Positions 26,308 through 36,096 of a stretch of 64,000 bases of DNA are shown here, piece after piece (position 1 is the stretch's first letter; each line of letters starts with the position of its first letter). This DNA is from Actinomycetaceae bacterium (GTDB lineage: Bacteria > Actinomycetota > Actinomycetes > Actinomycetales > Actinomycetaceae). Under the pieces are notes generated by a model. That model worked only from the letters and a program-made list of their open reading frames with translations. It did no database searches and was not told the origin of the DNA. The translations under genes were made by a program, and so were the position numbers. The DNA lies in the NCBI GenBank assembly GCA_030524055.1, contig JAUNHH010000004.1, forward strand, positions 124,001 through 188,000, read 5' to 3'.

Positions 26308-29300
26308 ACTCCGTACCTTTACGGTTGAACCTACTCCTGGCGCCCACCTGACCTGGATTTGATCGGGAATACGCCGCGCCATTTCATCGACATGACTAAT
26401 GACGCCAATGGTGCGCCCATGGTCGCGCAGAGCCTGAAGCTGAGCCATCACCGTGTCGAGTTTATTGGCATCAAGGGAGCCGAAACCTTCATCAATAAAC
26501 ATTGTGCGCAGTTCTACTCCTCCCGCTTCGGCGGTGACAACATCGGCTAAACCCAACGCTAAAGACAGCGAACAATAGAAGGTTTCTCCCCCCGATAATG
26601 TGCGGGTCGCGCGTTCTTCTTCCACATCGTGGTCAATAATGGCCAGGCCCAGGCCAGATTTTCGTGAGGCTGTCCCATCATCATGACTTCGCCGCAACTC
26701 ATAGCGGCCATCAGAAATCGCTAAAAGGCGCGGATTAGCAGCAGCCAGCACATCGTCTAAACGTGACGTCAAAACCCACGATCCCAATGGGGTCTGGGAG
26801 AGATTTTCTGAACTCGACGCCAAAGCCAGATTCGCCAGGCGCACTGCGGGTGCGGCACTAGCGCGGGCATCAAGGTAGTCCTTCGCGCGGGCACGGGCCG
26901 CGCCATAAGCACGATTGGCGAACTCGAGACGCGAATGAGCGGCCCCTGCCTGGGCGGTGAGTGTCTTGACGCTGTCATCAGCTGCTGCGTGGCGGGCAGC
27001 AGCCCCCTCAATATCGGGGCTGACAGTCATGTCAATATCTTTCAAACGCGGCGAGGCAAGAGTGGCGCGAACTCCAGCTATCTCCTGGTCATAGGTGTGA
27101 AGGGTAGTTTCAGCCCGCTGCTGGGCGGCCGGATCTAAAGAGGAAGCCAGCAGGTGGTCAAGATCGTGCGGCTCTGCAGAAAAGCCGGCGTCCTCAAGGG
27201 CGCCTGTCAGTGCAATAGAGGCATAGTGGTGCTCAGAGTAGGTGTCTTCCCAGTGATCAATGGCAGCAATGGCCTGTGCACAAAGATTCCGCCAGGCATT
27301 GAGTTTGTCACGATGACTATCTGCCTGGGGAATTAATGTGTGAAGGTCATGGTTTGACAATGATTGCTCTCGCCGAGAAATATCCTCTTCAAGTGCGCCG
27401 CGGCGGGAACGTAACGACGCTAACTCTGTTTCAATCCGAGTGGAGGATGTTCGGATCTGTTCCAGTTCCGTTTCAGCGGCAGCAATCGTTTCGCGTAAAT
27501 TGGCGGCCTCTGTGCGTGCCTGGTGGGCAGCGTCAAGACGTGAAGCGGCCTCGTTTCGCGCTAACGCAAGGGAAGCGGAGTCGCCCTTTGCTTGTTCATT
27601 CAGCACAGTAATCATCCGAATGGCATCCGAATGTGCGGTGCGAGCCTGGTCAAATTGGGTATCGGCCTTGCGGCTAGCCGCATCAAATGCCGCAACATCC
27701 TCGCGAGTCATGACCTCTTCTTCGCCAGGGGAGTCACCTCGCTGATGAGCGGGCGCGGGATGGGTGGCACTGCCACATACTGGGCAGGCCAGGCCCTCTT
27801 TCAGAGTTTCTGACAGGACGCGGGCAGTATCTGCCAGCCACAATTCATGGGCAGCACTGGCCGCCTGTCGCGCCACACTTGCTTCGCGTTTGGCCTGTCC
27901 CAATCGGAGGGATAAATCCTCCAAGTTGCCTCGAAGGGTGTCAGCCTTGGCGGCGGCCGCAATCCGAGTCTCTAAAGCCGCTATTTCCACATCGAGAGCG
28001 GGAATAGTAGCAGCACAAGTTTCTTTATCGGCAAGAATACGGCGCTGAGTAGCTAAGGCATCTGGGGCGGCTTCTATTGTGCGGCGGAGAGAGTCGCGCT
28101 GGGTTAGGAGGTCTTTTTCTTCCGTATCCAATGCCTGGAATTGGGTTTTGCTGTGTTCAAGGGCGTCACGTTGGGGTATGAGCCCAGCCAAAGTGGTGAC
28201 AACTTCTAATGCCTGCTCTGACAGGGAGGTCAATTGTTGGCGGAGTGAATGTGCTTGATCAGGTGTTGTGGGTGACTGCAGGGTAGGGGAAGGCAGGGGC
28301 TGTGGGGTTGTGGCGGCTAAAACGACAGCTGAGTGCATCTGCTGTTCAGCCGTGTCGAGAGACTCAGCGGCCACGGTAAGGCGCCTATTGGCGGTGCGTA
28401 TTGGGGCTACTTTTTTCGCGAATTCCACGCGGGTGCGCAGATTGTCAATCTCTTCTGTGCGTGACGTCAGGTTGACCAGGGTAGTCTCGGCAGCAGTTTT
28501 TTCGTCAATGAGGGCAGCCAATTGTTTGGCATTGTCGAGGGCGGAGCGCGCCTGATTTTCTTCAGCTTTTGCCGGTTCAATGGCCTGATCAGCAAGGGCG
28601 GCGTCAGTTTGGGCAGCGTGAAGGGCAGGAGTGAGTGGGGCTAGCAACTCCTCAAGAGAATCTGCGAGGGGGCGATAATCGACGCCACTTTCAGGAGTGG
28701 AAGTGTCAGAGTCATCAGTAGGAGAAAGAGAATCCTCTGGTAATAATGATCGGAGTGAATCTGCTGCACTAAGAAAAGCCTGCCATGCTGTTTCCCGCGT
28801 ACTCTTGCGCAATGTTGCTTCTGTTTTCAGATCGTTTTGGAGGCGCTCGAAGATACGGGTTCCGAAAACGTCTTGGAGAATCTCTTCTCGCTCTTTAGAG
28901 GTGGAGGTAAGAAAACGTGAAAACTTGCCCTGCGGCAGAATCACCGTCTGCAGAAATTGATCTTTATTGAGGCCAATAGCGGCAGTAATCTCACGATTCA
29001 CCTCCTGAATTGCTTGAGATATAGCCGCTACCGGAACCCACGTCCCATCGTCCTTTTCGGCAACGCGTTCAAGAAGGGCGCGTTCTTTTTCTGGTGATTT
29101 CTTATCGCTGCGCTGATATTTTGGGCGCCGGATAACGCGGAAAATCCCGGAGGGCACCTCAAAAATCAACGAGACTTCGCTGATCTGGTGATCCTGGCAA
29201 TAGGTGGAGCGTAGACGGGATTTATCAGAGTCCTTTTGTCTGGCCACATCGCCATAAAGGGCAAAAGTGACTGCGTCAATAATGGTGGACTTGCCTGCCC

Positions 29301-29412
29301 CTGTAGGCCCTTGAAGGAGGAATAGTCCAGAGGCTTCAAAGGCAGAGAAATCAATAGAATGGGCATTCGGATAGGGGCCAATACCACTAAACTCTAAAAG
29401 CCGTAATTTCAT
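26305..29412 (-). CDS. sbcC: Exonuclease subunit SbcC (SMC-like ATPase)
   Basis: A 1035-residue Rad50-like protein: Walker A GPTGAGKSTIIDAV near residue 40, long coiled-coil arms rich in Ala/Glu/Arg, a zinc hook ACPVCGS near 540, a second arm, and the C-terminal ATPase half with the signature LSGGETFYCSLSLALG and Walker B MFIDEGFG. With SbcD it forms the MRN-like nuclease that opens DNA hairpins and processes double-strand ends. The ATG overlaps the sbcD stop (ATGA). A CGAGGGCGG word occurs at 28536. The length is normal. Confidence 0.96.
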   Translation of the reverse strand: MKLRLLEFSGIGPYPNAHSIDFSAFEASGLFLLQGPTGAGKSTIIDAVTFALYGDVARQKDSDKSRLRSTYCQDHQISEVSLIFEVPSGIFRVIRRPKYQRSDKKSPEKERALLERVAEKDDGTWVPVAAISQAIQEVNREITAAIGLNKDQFLQTVILPQGKFSRFLTSTSKEREEILQDVFGTRIFERLQNDLKTEATLRKSTRETAWQAFLSAADSLRSLLPEDSLSPTDDSDTSTPESGVDYRPLADSLEELLAPLTPALHAAQTDAALADQAIEPAKAEENQARSALDNAKQLAALIDEKTAAETTLVNLTSRTEEIDNLRTRVEFAKKVAPIRTANRRLTVAAESLDTAEQQMHSAVVLAATTPQPLPSPTLQSPTTPDQAHSLRQQLTSLSEQALEVVTTLAGLIPQRDALEHSKTQFQALDTEEKDLLTQRDSLRRTIEAAPDALATQRRILADKETCAATIPALDVEIAALETRIAAAAKADTLRGNLEDLSLRLGQAKREASVARQAASAAHELWLADTARVLSETLKEGLACPVCGSATHPAPAHQRGDSPGEEEVMTREDVAAFDAASRKADTQFDQARTAHSDAIRMITVLNEQAKGDSASLALARNEAASRLDAAHQARTEAANLRETIAAAETELEQIRTSSTRIETELASLRSRRGALEEDISRREQSLSNHDLHTLIPQADSHRDKLNAWRNLCAQAIAAIDHWEDTYSEHHYASIALTGALEDAGFSAEPHDLDHLLASSLDPAAQQRAETTLHTYDQEIAGVRATLASPRLKDIDMTVSPDIEGAAARHAAADDSVKTLTAQAGAAHSRLEFANRAYGAARARAKDYLDARASAAPAVRLANLALASSSENLSQTPLGSWVLTSRLDDVLAAANPRLLAISDGRYELRRSHDDGTASRKSGLGLAIIDHDVEEERATRTLSGGETFYCSLSLALGLADVVTAEAGGVELRTMFIDEGFGSLDANKLDTVMAQLQALRDHGRTIGVISHVDEMARRIPDQIQVRWAPGVGSTVKVRS

Positions 29413-30614
29413 TGGGAGTCCTTGCTGCGCATAGCCGTCAAAATATCGTCCAGAAGAGCATGTTCATCGGCATTTAAATCACGCCCGCCCACATCAGTAA
29501 AAAACGACTGCGCTATTTCCCGGGTTGTTCGGCCAACAATAGAAGCAGAAGGAAGAATATCGCCAGTGACTGCACCTTCGTGAAGGATCACAAGAGCATA
29601 AGGGAAATGATCGCGTAGGCGCGTAACTAACTCTGGTGGGCGATGCGTGTCTGTGACAGTAATATGCAGCCAGGACTGTTGTGCCCATTCATAAGTGGGG
29701 GAAAGAAGGTTCTCCAAAGAATCCCGAATCTGAGCAAGCGGCCGAAATTCTGGAATCTCTACGCTGTCAATTTGCTGTACCTTACCTTCAGACAGCGTCA
29801 CTATAGTCACTGATTTCTTGACCCCCACCTCGGAAAAAGAATAGGCCAAAGGTGAGCCTGAATAGCGAATAGGAACTGTAGCGCCAGAAATATTTTGTGC
29901 GCGGTGAAGGTGCCCTGCCGCAATATATGACAGGGTGCAATGAGAATAGGTGTCCCCCTCATGATGATTTCCACCCAGAGAATCGAAAATCGCTGCAGGA
30001 ATAGAATCCACACCGCCCACCTGAATATCGCGCTCGGAATCGGAGGGTGCCCCACCACTAATAAAGGCATGGACCATACAGATTGCTGCGCGCTGATCCC
30101 CCTGTGCCCGGCGCACATAAAGATCGCTACGAATCCGCCGTAAAGCCGCGGAAATAACAGCCTCATGTGAGCGTGCCACCAGGTCATCATCGTGAGATAA
30201 AGAGTGTCGTGTCAGATCTGGCTCAAGATAAGGAAGGGGGTAAATTAATGCGCCATTGTCGCCAGTCCCAATTTCAACGGGCCTCCCAATATCGGCCACA
30301 TCAGAAATAATCCGCAATTGTGGTTGAATCAGGCGGGCAGCAAAACCCAGCCGCGTTGCTGAATCATGATTTCCGGGAGTGATCACTACCGTAGTGAGGT
30401 CACATAGGGTCTCTAAAGCTGAACTGAGCCGACGCAAAGAAGCAATGGGCGGAAGCGCCCGGTCAAAAATATCCCCACTGACCAGCAAAGCACCCACAGG
30501 ATTGGCCTGAATATAGGCAATGAGCCATTCAAGAAAGGCATCAGCTGCCTCAGACAGGTCAGCCCCATGAAGTGACCTGCCTAAATGCCAATCTGATGTG
30601 TGGAGGATACGCAT
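29409..30614 (-). CDS. sbcD: Exonuclease subunit SbcD
   Basis: A 401-residue Mre11-like metallophosphoesterase. The motifs are in order: TSDWHLG (residues 6-12), SGDIFDRA (46-53), GNHDSATRLG (about 80), and GHLHRAQ (about 235) for the two-metal site. It is the nuclease subunit of SbcCD. It is coupled to sbcC by a 4-bp overlap and is the first gene of the pair. The C-terminal 120 residues form the capping region. Confidence 0.95.
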   Translation of the reverse strand: MRILHTSDWHLGRSLHGADLSEAADAFLEWLIAYIQANPVGALLVSGDIFDRALPPIASLRRLSSALETLCDLTTVVITPGNHDSATRLGFAARLIQPQLRIISDVADIGRPVEIGTGDNGALIYPLPYLEPDLTRHSLSHDDDLVARSHEAVISAALRRIRSDLYVRRAQGDQRAAICMVHAFISGGAPSDSERDIQVGGVDSIPAAIFDSLGGNHHEGDTYSHCTLSYIAAGHLHRAQNISGATVPIRYSGSPLAYSFSEVGVKKSVTIVTLSEGKVQQIDSVEIPEFRPLAQIRDSLENLLSPTYEWAQQSWLHITVTDTHRPPELVTRLRDHFPYALVILHEGAVTGDILPSASIVGRTTREIAQSFFTDVGGRDLNADEHALLDDILTAMRSKDSQ

Positions 30615-30685
30615 AGGTTAAGTCTGACATCTGCCACCCACATCTGTGTGAATGCGTTGGCAGATACCAGCAATGGAGCAGATGC

Positions 30686-31489
30686 CTACTTCTCGCGCCC
30701 CGCCCTCGTCCCAAGACAATCAAGGACAAGGGAATGCAGATGGCCATTGGTTGCTACCGCATTGCCGCCCCAGGGCCCATCCTCGCCCCCAAGAGAGGTA
30801 AAACGCCCCCCAGCTTCAGTGACAATCGGTACCAACGCCGCCATATCGTAAAGGGCCAGTTCAGGCTCTGCGGCGACATCGACAACTCCTTCAGCCACCA
30901 ACATATAACTGTAGAAATCGCCATAGGCCCGCGTGCGCCACATCTGGCCCATCAGCTCAGCAAACTCCGCCTCGCGCCCAAACTGCGCCCACCCCCCGAG
31001 GGAGGCATAGGACAGGGAAGCGTCTTCCAGTGCGGCAATCTCAGACACCTGGATCTGACGCGGCTCGCGGTCCATCCACTGACAATACGCACCCTGGCCA
31101 AGGCGCGCCCACCAGCGCCGATTCAAAGCAGGTGCAGACACTACTCCAAGGACGACCTGGTCATCCTCAACTAAAGCAATAAGAGTTGCCCAAAGTGGCA
31201 CTCCCCGAAGAAAATTATGTGTCCCATCAATCGGATCAATAATCCACCTGCGGCGGCTTTCCCCCTCGGTTCCGCGCTCTTCTCCCAGAAGAGAATCACC
31301 TGGGCGCGCATGAAGAATGAGCTGGCGGATTGCATCTTCTGCTGCCTGATCTGCATCGGTGACATAGGTGCGGTCAGGTTTCGTGCTCACCCGCAGATCC
31401 TGGGCCCCAAAACGCTCGACAGTAATGCGATCGGCAACATCGGCGGCATCGAGTGCGAGTTTAAGGTCCTGATCTATGGCGCTGCTCAT
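30686..31489 (-). CDS. hisN: Inositol-monophosphatase-family enzyme, probably histidinol-phosphatase HisN
   Basis: A 267-residue Mg-dependent phosphatase. The metal-binding motifs are GEERGTEG (about 70) and IDPIDGTHNFLRG (about 85-97), and the C-terminal motif is YDMAALVPIVTEAGG with a Trp/Gly end. In actinobacteria this subfamily commonly serves as histidinol-phosphatase; an inositol or nucleotide phosphatase is the alternative. The start is uncertain (31489 or 31495); the longer frame to 31540 is less likely. It is divergent from the amidotransferase gene. A full copy of the dispersed word (30697-30709) overlaps the codons just before the stop. Confidence 0.78.
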   Translation of the reverse strand: MSSAIDQDLKLALDAADVADRITVERFGAQDLRVSTKPDRTYVTDADQAAEDAIRQLILHARPGDSLLGEERGTEGESRRRWIIDPIDGTHNFLRGVPLWATLIALVEDDQVVLGVVSAPALNRRWWARLGQGAYCQWMDREPRQIQVSEIAALEDASLSYASLGGWAQFGREAEFAELMGQMWRTRAYGDFYSYMLVAEGVVDVAAEPELALYDMAALVPIVTEAGGRFTSLGGEDGPWGGNAVATNGHLHSLVLDCLGTRAGREK

Positions 31490-31649
31490 AGACATTACTG
31501 TAATGGCGCCGAGATAAGGCACTCCCTCAAGTCCACACAATGGGCGCTACTCATCACAAGGGAGGGCTGGAAGCGTGCCCGACCAGGGCGAGTGGATGCA
31601 CACCTTGTTACGTTGTCCCATGCCCCACCTGCCAGGCGCAGTGCTGGCT

Positions 31650-31663
31650 TAGGATACTGCCCA
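31650..31663 (+). promoter_or_regulatory. Leaderless promoter of the amidotransferase gene
   Basis: TAGGAT at 31650-31655 resembles a -10 element and ends 7 bp before the ATG at 31663. No Shine-Dalgarno is present, so transcription probably starts at the start codon. Confidence 0.45.
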
Positions 31664-32394
31664 TGCCCAAACCCTTCCTCATGCTGTCCTCACGCGCAGA
31701 CCCCGTTCCTGCCGCCTCCGAAGCAGAAGCTCTCCCGCGTATTGCCGGTTTACGTCAAGGGGAGTGGGTTCAGGTCAAAATGGAGCAGGTCGGTTTTCCT
31801 GAAATTGACTTAAATGACTGGTCGGGGATTATTGTCTGCGGATCGCCTTTTGACGTGGGTACACCCGAGGAAGAGAAAAGCGCTATTCAGCGCAATATTG
31901 AGGCGGGATTACGGAATATTTATCCGCGTATTCTCGATGAGTCTTTCCCGTATTTGGGTTTGTGCTATGGGTTGGGGACTTTGAATCTCTACCTCGGCGG
32001 AGAAATGGGGACCGATGGAGGAGAGGCCATTTCTGCTCCCTTATTAACGGTGAATGATGCCGGACGCAATGACGAATTACTGAAGGGTATGCCGACGACT
32101 TTCCATTCCTATGTGGGTCATCATGAGGCAGTGACCCGCCTTGGAGAAGGAATGGAAGTTCTGGTCACCGGGGAAATTTGCCCGATCCATATGGTACGAG
32201 TTGGGGATAAAGCCTGGGCAACTCAATTCCACCCGGAATTAGATTTAGCGGGAATTGAAGTGCGCATTGATGAATATGGTGGTCGCTATTATCCAGCGGA
32301 AGAGGCGGACGCTATTCGTGAAGTTGTGCGTAGTGTGGATGTGACGCCCTGCCATAACGTTTTATCTACTTTCGTCGAATTGCACCGTCGCTAG
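31663..32394 (+). CDS. Class I glutamine amidotransferase-like protein
   Basis: A 243-residue protein of the GMP-synthase-type amidotransferase fold. Visible are WSGIIVCGSPFDV, the nucleophile elbow YLGLCYGLG with catalytic Cys, and the His-x-Glu partner in ATQFHPELD. Such stand-alone proteins hydrolyse glutamine or gamma-glutamyl substrates; the acceptor is not predictable. The ATG at 31663 begins MPKPFLMLSSR, the family start, and the open frame from 31540 is too long. It is monocistronic, converging on rsgA. Confidence 0.82.
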   Translation: MPKPFLMLSSRADPVPAASEAEALPRIAGLRQGEWVQVKMEQVGFPEIDLNDWSGIIVCGSPFDVGTPEEEKSAIQRNIEAGLRNIYPRILDESFPYLGLCYGLGTLNLYLGGEMGTDGGEAISAPLLTVNDAGRNDELLKGMPTTFHSYVGHHEAVTRLGEGMEVLVTGEICPIHMVRVGDKAWATQFHPELDLAGIEVRIDEYGGRYYPAEEADAIREVVRSVDVTPCHNVLSTFVELHRR

Positions 32395-32430
32395 GATTTC
32401 CTTGTGTGACGAGGGCGGAGCGCTGGGCGT
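32395..32430. other. Convergent spacer with one copy of the dispersed word
   Basis: Thirty-six bases between the amidotransferase and rsgA stops. They hold ACGAGGGCGGAGC at 32409-32421, one base off the full word, followed by a weak AGCGC-type hairpin. Confidence 0.5.
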
Positions 32431-33501
32431 TTAGCGCGCTGCCCGCAATGCGGCTTCAGCGCGCGCCACGGCCTCCAATAGTCTGCGCAATGCGCCCACC
32501 CGGCCCGTGCGGCGAGCCATATCGGCCTCACTAATGGCGTCAAAAGGCGCCTCGCCAATGCGCCATGAATCCAACGCACAGGATTGTTCACTGTCCAAGT
32601 GGCTACACAATGGCAGACACCATTTGGTGGCTTCAGCCGCATCGGGATACACCCCAAGAACGTCATCCCGATCAACATGGCCCAAACCAAAAGACCGTAC
32701 CCCCGGGGTGTCAACAATCCACCCACCATCAGGCAACTCAAAAGCCTGAGAAGACGTGGATGTGTGGCGGCCTCGACCGGTCACTTCATTGACAACCCCG
32801 ACAGAGCGATCGGCCCCAGGAATCAGCGCATTAATCAGGGTTGACTTTCCCACGCCCGAATGGCCGACCAACACCGAAAAATGGCCACGAATATAGGCAA
32901 GCAGATCCTCCAAACCGCGGGGATTGCCATCAGCGCCAATTTGGGTGACAACACTGTGGACATCCATATCGGAATAGAGGTCAAAAAGCTCGCTGGGGTC
33001 ACCTAAATCTGCTTTAGTCAGACATAGCACCGGCGTCATTCCCGCCTCGAAGGCTGCCACCAGGCAGCGGTCAATCATTCCCGGCCGCGGCGGAGGATCC
33101 GCCAGTGCCGTGACAATCACCATGACATCAGCATTAGCGACGATTACTTTTTCGCCTTTATGGTCGGGCGCATCTTCTAGTGAACGCCGCAATACACTGC
33201 TGCGCTGCTCCACAGCAACAATGCGCGCCAAAGTATCAACCCGCCCAGAAAGGTCCCCAGTCAGGCGCACAATATCGCCCATTACTACCGTTCCGCGCCC
33301 TAGTTCTTTAGCGCGAACGGCACTCACCCGAACAGGCGGGGCGCCCTGGCGAATAATGACGTCATAACGCCCGCGGTCAATAGCAATAACCTGGCCTAAA
33401 GGCCGCGTTGACCAGTCAGGGCGGACTTTTGTGCGCGGCCGCGAAGAACGCCCAGGACGAATACGTACACGCGGATCATCAGTGCCACTGTCGCGTGCCA
33501 T
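32431..33501 (-). CDS. rsgA: Ribosome small-subunit-dependent GTPase RsgA
   Basis: A 356-residue circularly permuted GTPase: OB-fold first, then G4 (TKAD), G1 (GHSGVGKSTL) and G3 (VDTPGVRSFG), followed by a zinc site (KWCLPLCSHLDSEQSCAL). RsgA checks and matures the 30S subunit. The start at 33501 (MARDSGTDD) overlaps the aroA stop as ATGA. The pairing aroA-rsgA is standard in actinobacteria. Confidence 0.94.
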   Translation of the reverse strand: MARDSGTDDPRVRIRPGRSSRPRTKVRPDWSTRPLGQVIAIDRGRYDVIIRQGAPPVRVSAVRAKELGRGTVVMGDIVRLTGDLSGRVDTLARIVAVEQRSSVLRRSLEDAPDHKGEKVIVANADVMVIVTALADPPPRPGMIDRCLVAAFEAGMTPVLCLTKADLGDPSELFDLYSDMDVHSVVTQIGADGNPRGLEDLLAYIRGHFSVLVGHSGVGKSTLINALIPGADRSVGVVNEVTGRGRHTSTSSQAFELPDGGWIVDTPGVRSFGLGHVDRDDVLGVYPDAAEATKWCLPLCSHLDSEQSCALDSWRIGEAPFDAISEADMARRTGRVGALRRLLEAVARAEAALRAAR

Positions 33502-34799
33502 CAGTGGGCCTTTGCCAACATGGATTCCCACATCTGCGGGAAATCGGGGAGAGTTTTAGAGGTGGCCTCAATTTCGTCGATAATCACGCCTGGAACAATC
33601 AACCCAACAATGGCAGCAAAAGTCGCTAAACGGTGGTCACCCCAGGCCCTCAGTGTTGCCCCAGAAAGAGAGGTTGGCGTAATCGAAATGCCATCGCTTT
33701 CTTCCTTTAAGGTTCCCCCTAAACGGGTGACAGAATCGGCCAGTGCCGCCAGGCGATCCGTTTCATGACCGCGTAAATGACCGACCCCGCGAATACGCGA
33801 CGGGCTGGAAGCAAAAAGTAGAATAGCAGCCAGAGTGGGCACTAATTCCCCAAAGTCACGCATATCAATATCGAGGCCGCTATAGGCGCCAGCCCCCGGG
33901 CCAATGAGCGTGAGTCCGCCCTCGTCAAGTGAGATCGACGCTCCAAGGTCAGCCAAAAGCGTGCGCCAATAATCGCCTGCCTGGGTGGTGACTAAAGGCC
34001 ACGACGGAATATGAATCTGCCCAGCGGTCAACATGGCGGCGGCCAGGAAAACTCCTGCATTAGATAAATCAGGCTCAACATGACTATTGCCGCCATTGGG
34101 TCTACCTGGAGTAACTTCCCAGTGGTATTCCCCCAACTTGTCAATAGTGATCCCACGGCCACGCAATGCCTCAACAGTCATATCAATATGGGGGGCGGAA
34201 ATCACGCTTCCCACAGCGCGAATAGCAGTGGGCTGGTCGAAAAGTGGGGCCGCTAAAAGGAGGGCGGACAGGAATTGTGACGAGGCCGAAGTATCAACCT
34301 CAATCACCCCGCCGGGCACCGCGCCCGCTTTCCCATCAAGAGTAAAGGGAAGAAAACCCGCTTCGCCCTCATAACTAATGGAGACCCCAAGGGCGTGTAA
34401 TGCCTCCAATAATGGCCCCATCGGACGTAACCGCGCAGCCGCATCACCATCAAAACGCGCAGAAATACCTAACGCAGCAACAATCGCGGGAAGAAAACGC
34501 ATCACCGTTCCGGCCAGCCCACAATCAATATCAACGCGGTCACCGTGAATAATCGCATCGCGAGGAATGGGCTGAATAACAAGGTCCCCATTATCCCTAT
34601 CAGTAATAGAGGCCCCTAAGGAGGTTAAAGCCGCTCGCATTAAGGAGGTATCCCGGCAACGCAGGGCCCCAGAAATACGTGACGGCCCATCCGCAATCGC
34701 TGCAAGGAGAAGAGCGCGGGCAGTATGCGATTTTGAGCCGGGAATAGTGACAGTGGCATCAATAGGGAAAGGGTGGTCAGGGACCTGCCATAAACTCAT
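33501..34799 (-). CDS. aroA: 3-phosphoshikimate 1-carboxyvinyltransferase (EPSP synthase)
   Basis: A 432-residue enzyme of the shikimate pathway that joins shikimate-3-phosphate and PEP. The substrate loop PGSKSHTARALLLAA (about 21-35), GLAGTVMRFLPA (about 93-104), a DTSASSQFLSALLLAAP segment (about 168-184) and GHETDRLAALA (about 345) are present. Length is normal. Its stop overlaps rsgA, its start overlaps the DoxX stop (ATGC junction), giving a three-gene unit. A core copy of the dispersed word lies at 33916-33925. Confidence 0.95.
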   Translation of the reverse strand: MSLWQVPDHPFPIDATVTIPGSKSHTARALLLAAIADGPSRISGALRCRDTSLMRAALTSLGASITDRDNGDLVIQPIPRDAIIHGDRVDIDCGLAGTVMRFLPAIVAALGISARFDGDAAARLRPMGPLLEALHALGVSISYEGEAGFLPFTLDGKAGAVPGGVIEVDTSASSQFLSALLLAAPLFDQPTAIRAVGSVISAPHIDMTVEALRGRGITIDKLGEYHWEVTPGRPNGGNSHVEPDLSNAGVFLAAAMLTAGQIHIPSWPLVTTQAGDYWRTLLADLGASISLDEGGLTLIGPGAGAYSGLDIDMRDFGELVPTLAAILLFASSPSRIRGVGHLRGHETDRLAALADSVTRLGGTLKEESDGISITPTSLSGATLRAWGDHRLATFAAIVGLIVPGVIIDEIEATSKTLPDFPQMWESMLAKAH

Positions 34800-35335
34800 G
34801 CGGCAATTTCCTTCAACGCTGCCACGCGTTCTTCACGACGTTTTGCTGCCTCAATAGCTTTCTGGCGGGCCTCGCGCTCTAGGCGGCGTTCTTTCCGCCA
34901 GGAATTCACGCGCCACGCCGTTGATGGGCGACCCACACGATCAGTCGAAGCAATAAGCATGGCGCCCACAAGTGCACCGCGCAGAGCCAAACCCGACAAC
35001 ATATCGCGCTTATCAGCCGCTGTTCGTCCTGTCCACACAGGGTTATTAACCAGGGCAGTGGGTGCGGCAACGCTCGCTAACAGCAGGGCACTTGAACGAG
35101 GGAACTTGCCGAAAGCAAAGGCAACCCCCGTGCCAATAGTCAAAGCCCCCAGACCCCGAGTAATGGTGGTCAGCGTCTGCGTATCAAGAGAAGAAACGCC
35201 GGGGATTTTGTCAATCACGGGACGGATTCGCTCAATACGTTCCACATGGTCTTCTGGTGAACGCAGTGCAGAAATGCCGTCAAGAATAAAAGGAGTGGCT
35301 AATAGTGGGCGGGCGATGGCGCGGAGAAGATTCAT
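34796..35335 (-). CDS. DoxX family membrane protein
   Basis: A 179-residue protein with the DoxX pattern: RAIARPLLATPFILDGI, a middle segment TRGLGALTIGTGVAFAFG and SALLLASVAAPTAL. Three or four membrane helices are followed by a basic cytoplasmic coiled tail (RKERRLEREARQKAIEAAKRRE). DoxX proteins are linked to oxidative and thiol stress and, in mycobacteria, to a sulfurtransferase and SodA. Its place beside the SigH/RsrA redox pair fits that. It is first in the DoxX-aroA-rsgA unit. Confidence 0.78.
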   Translation of the reverse strand: MNLLRAIARPLLATPFILDGISALRSPEDHVERIERIRPVIDKIPGVSSLDTQTLTTITRGLGALTIGTGVAFAFGKFPRSSALLLASVAAPTALVNNPVWTGRTAADKRDMLSGLALRGALVGAMLIASTDRVGRPSTAWRVNSWRKERRLEREARQKAIEAAKRREERVAALKEIAA

Positions 35336-35424
35336 TCCCCCATTCTTACTGATTCGCTCGAATTAGGCGACAGTGCACGCCGAAAAATTTTGGCACCGCC
35401 CAATCCCCGTTAGTCTTAGGGGTA

Positions 35425-36096
35425 ATGCAGACTGTAACTTCGTCCGGCGTGACTACTGACGAGGCCGGGGCCCCGCCCTCGTCACCTCCTGGCACACTCC
35501 GCACAAAGGAGCGCGCCGAAACTGAGCGCGCAGACCACGATGCGCGCTTTGAGGCTGAAGCGCTACCACTCCTGGGGCAACTTTATGGAGCAGCTCTGGG
35601 CTATACGCGCAACCACTCTGATGCCGAAGACCTTGTCCAAGAGACCTTCCTCAAGGCCTACGACCGTTTCCATCAATACACGCCAGGAACCAATATCAAG
35701 GCCTGGATGTACCGGATCCTGACTAATACCTACCTGTCGAATTACCGCAAAGCTCAGCGCTCTCCGAAGCGCAGCACCTCCGACCAGGTTGAAGACTGGC
35801 AACTCGCCTCGGCAGCATCCCACGCGGATCAGGGACTGACCTCAGCAGAAGACGAGGCCCTGGCTCTTATGCCCTCGCGGGACCTTCGCGAAGCTCTGCA
35901 CGACCTACCGGAAGAACAGCGCCTTATCGTCCTCCTTGTGGACGCGCAAGGATTGACCTATAAGGAGGCAGCCGAAACCTTGGATATCCCTTTAGGAACG
36001 GTCATGTCGCGCCTACATCGCGCTCGGAAAACCCTGCGAGAAGAACTCACGTCACTTGCGCGCGACCACGGAATTGGAGGGCAAGCAGATGACTAA
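35425..36096 (+). CDS. sigH: RNA polymerase sigma factor SigH/SigR (ECF family)
   Basis: A 223-residue ECF sigma factor. Region 2 has [18 protein letters not shown] (about 70-87) and [20 protein letters not shown]; region 4 has [23 protein letters not shown] and [15 protein letters not shown]. Together with the zinc anti-sigma factor encoded downstream this is the thiol-oxidative-stress system SigH/SigR-RsrA. The first 45 residues are an Ala/Pro/Ser-rich extension that includes the inverted pair of the dispersed word. The stop overlaps the rsrA start by 8 bp. Confidence 0.93.
   Translation: MQTVTSSGVTTDEAGAPPSSPPGTLRTKERAETERADHDARFEAEALPLLGQLYGAALGYTRNHSDAEDLVQETFLKAYDRFHQYTPGTNIKAWMYRILTNTYLSNYRKAQRSPKRSTSDQVEDWQLASAASHADQGLTSAEDEALALMPSRDLREALHDLPEEQRLIVLLVDAQGLTYKEAAETLDIPLGTVMSRLHRARKTLREELTSLARDHGIGGQADD
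35458..35483. repeat. Inverted pair of the dispersed word inside sigH
   Basis: ACGAGGCCGGGGC (35459-35471, one base off the full word) abuts the exact word in reverse (GCCCCGCCCTCGT, 35470-35482). The 26-bp stretch is a near-perfect palindrome lying 12 codons into sigH. Confidence 0.8.
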
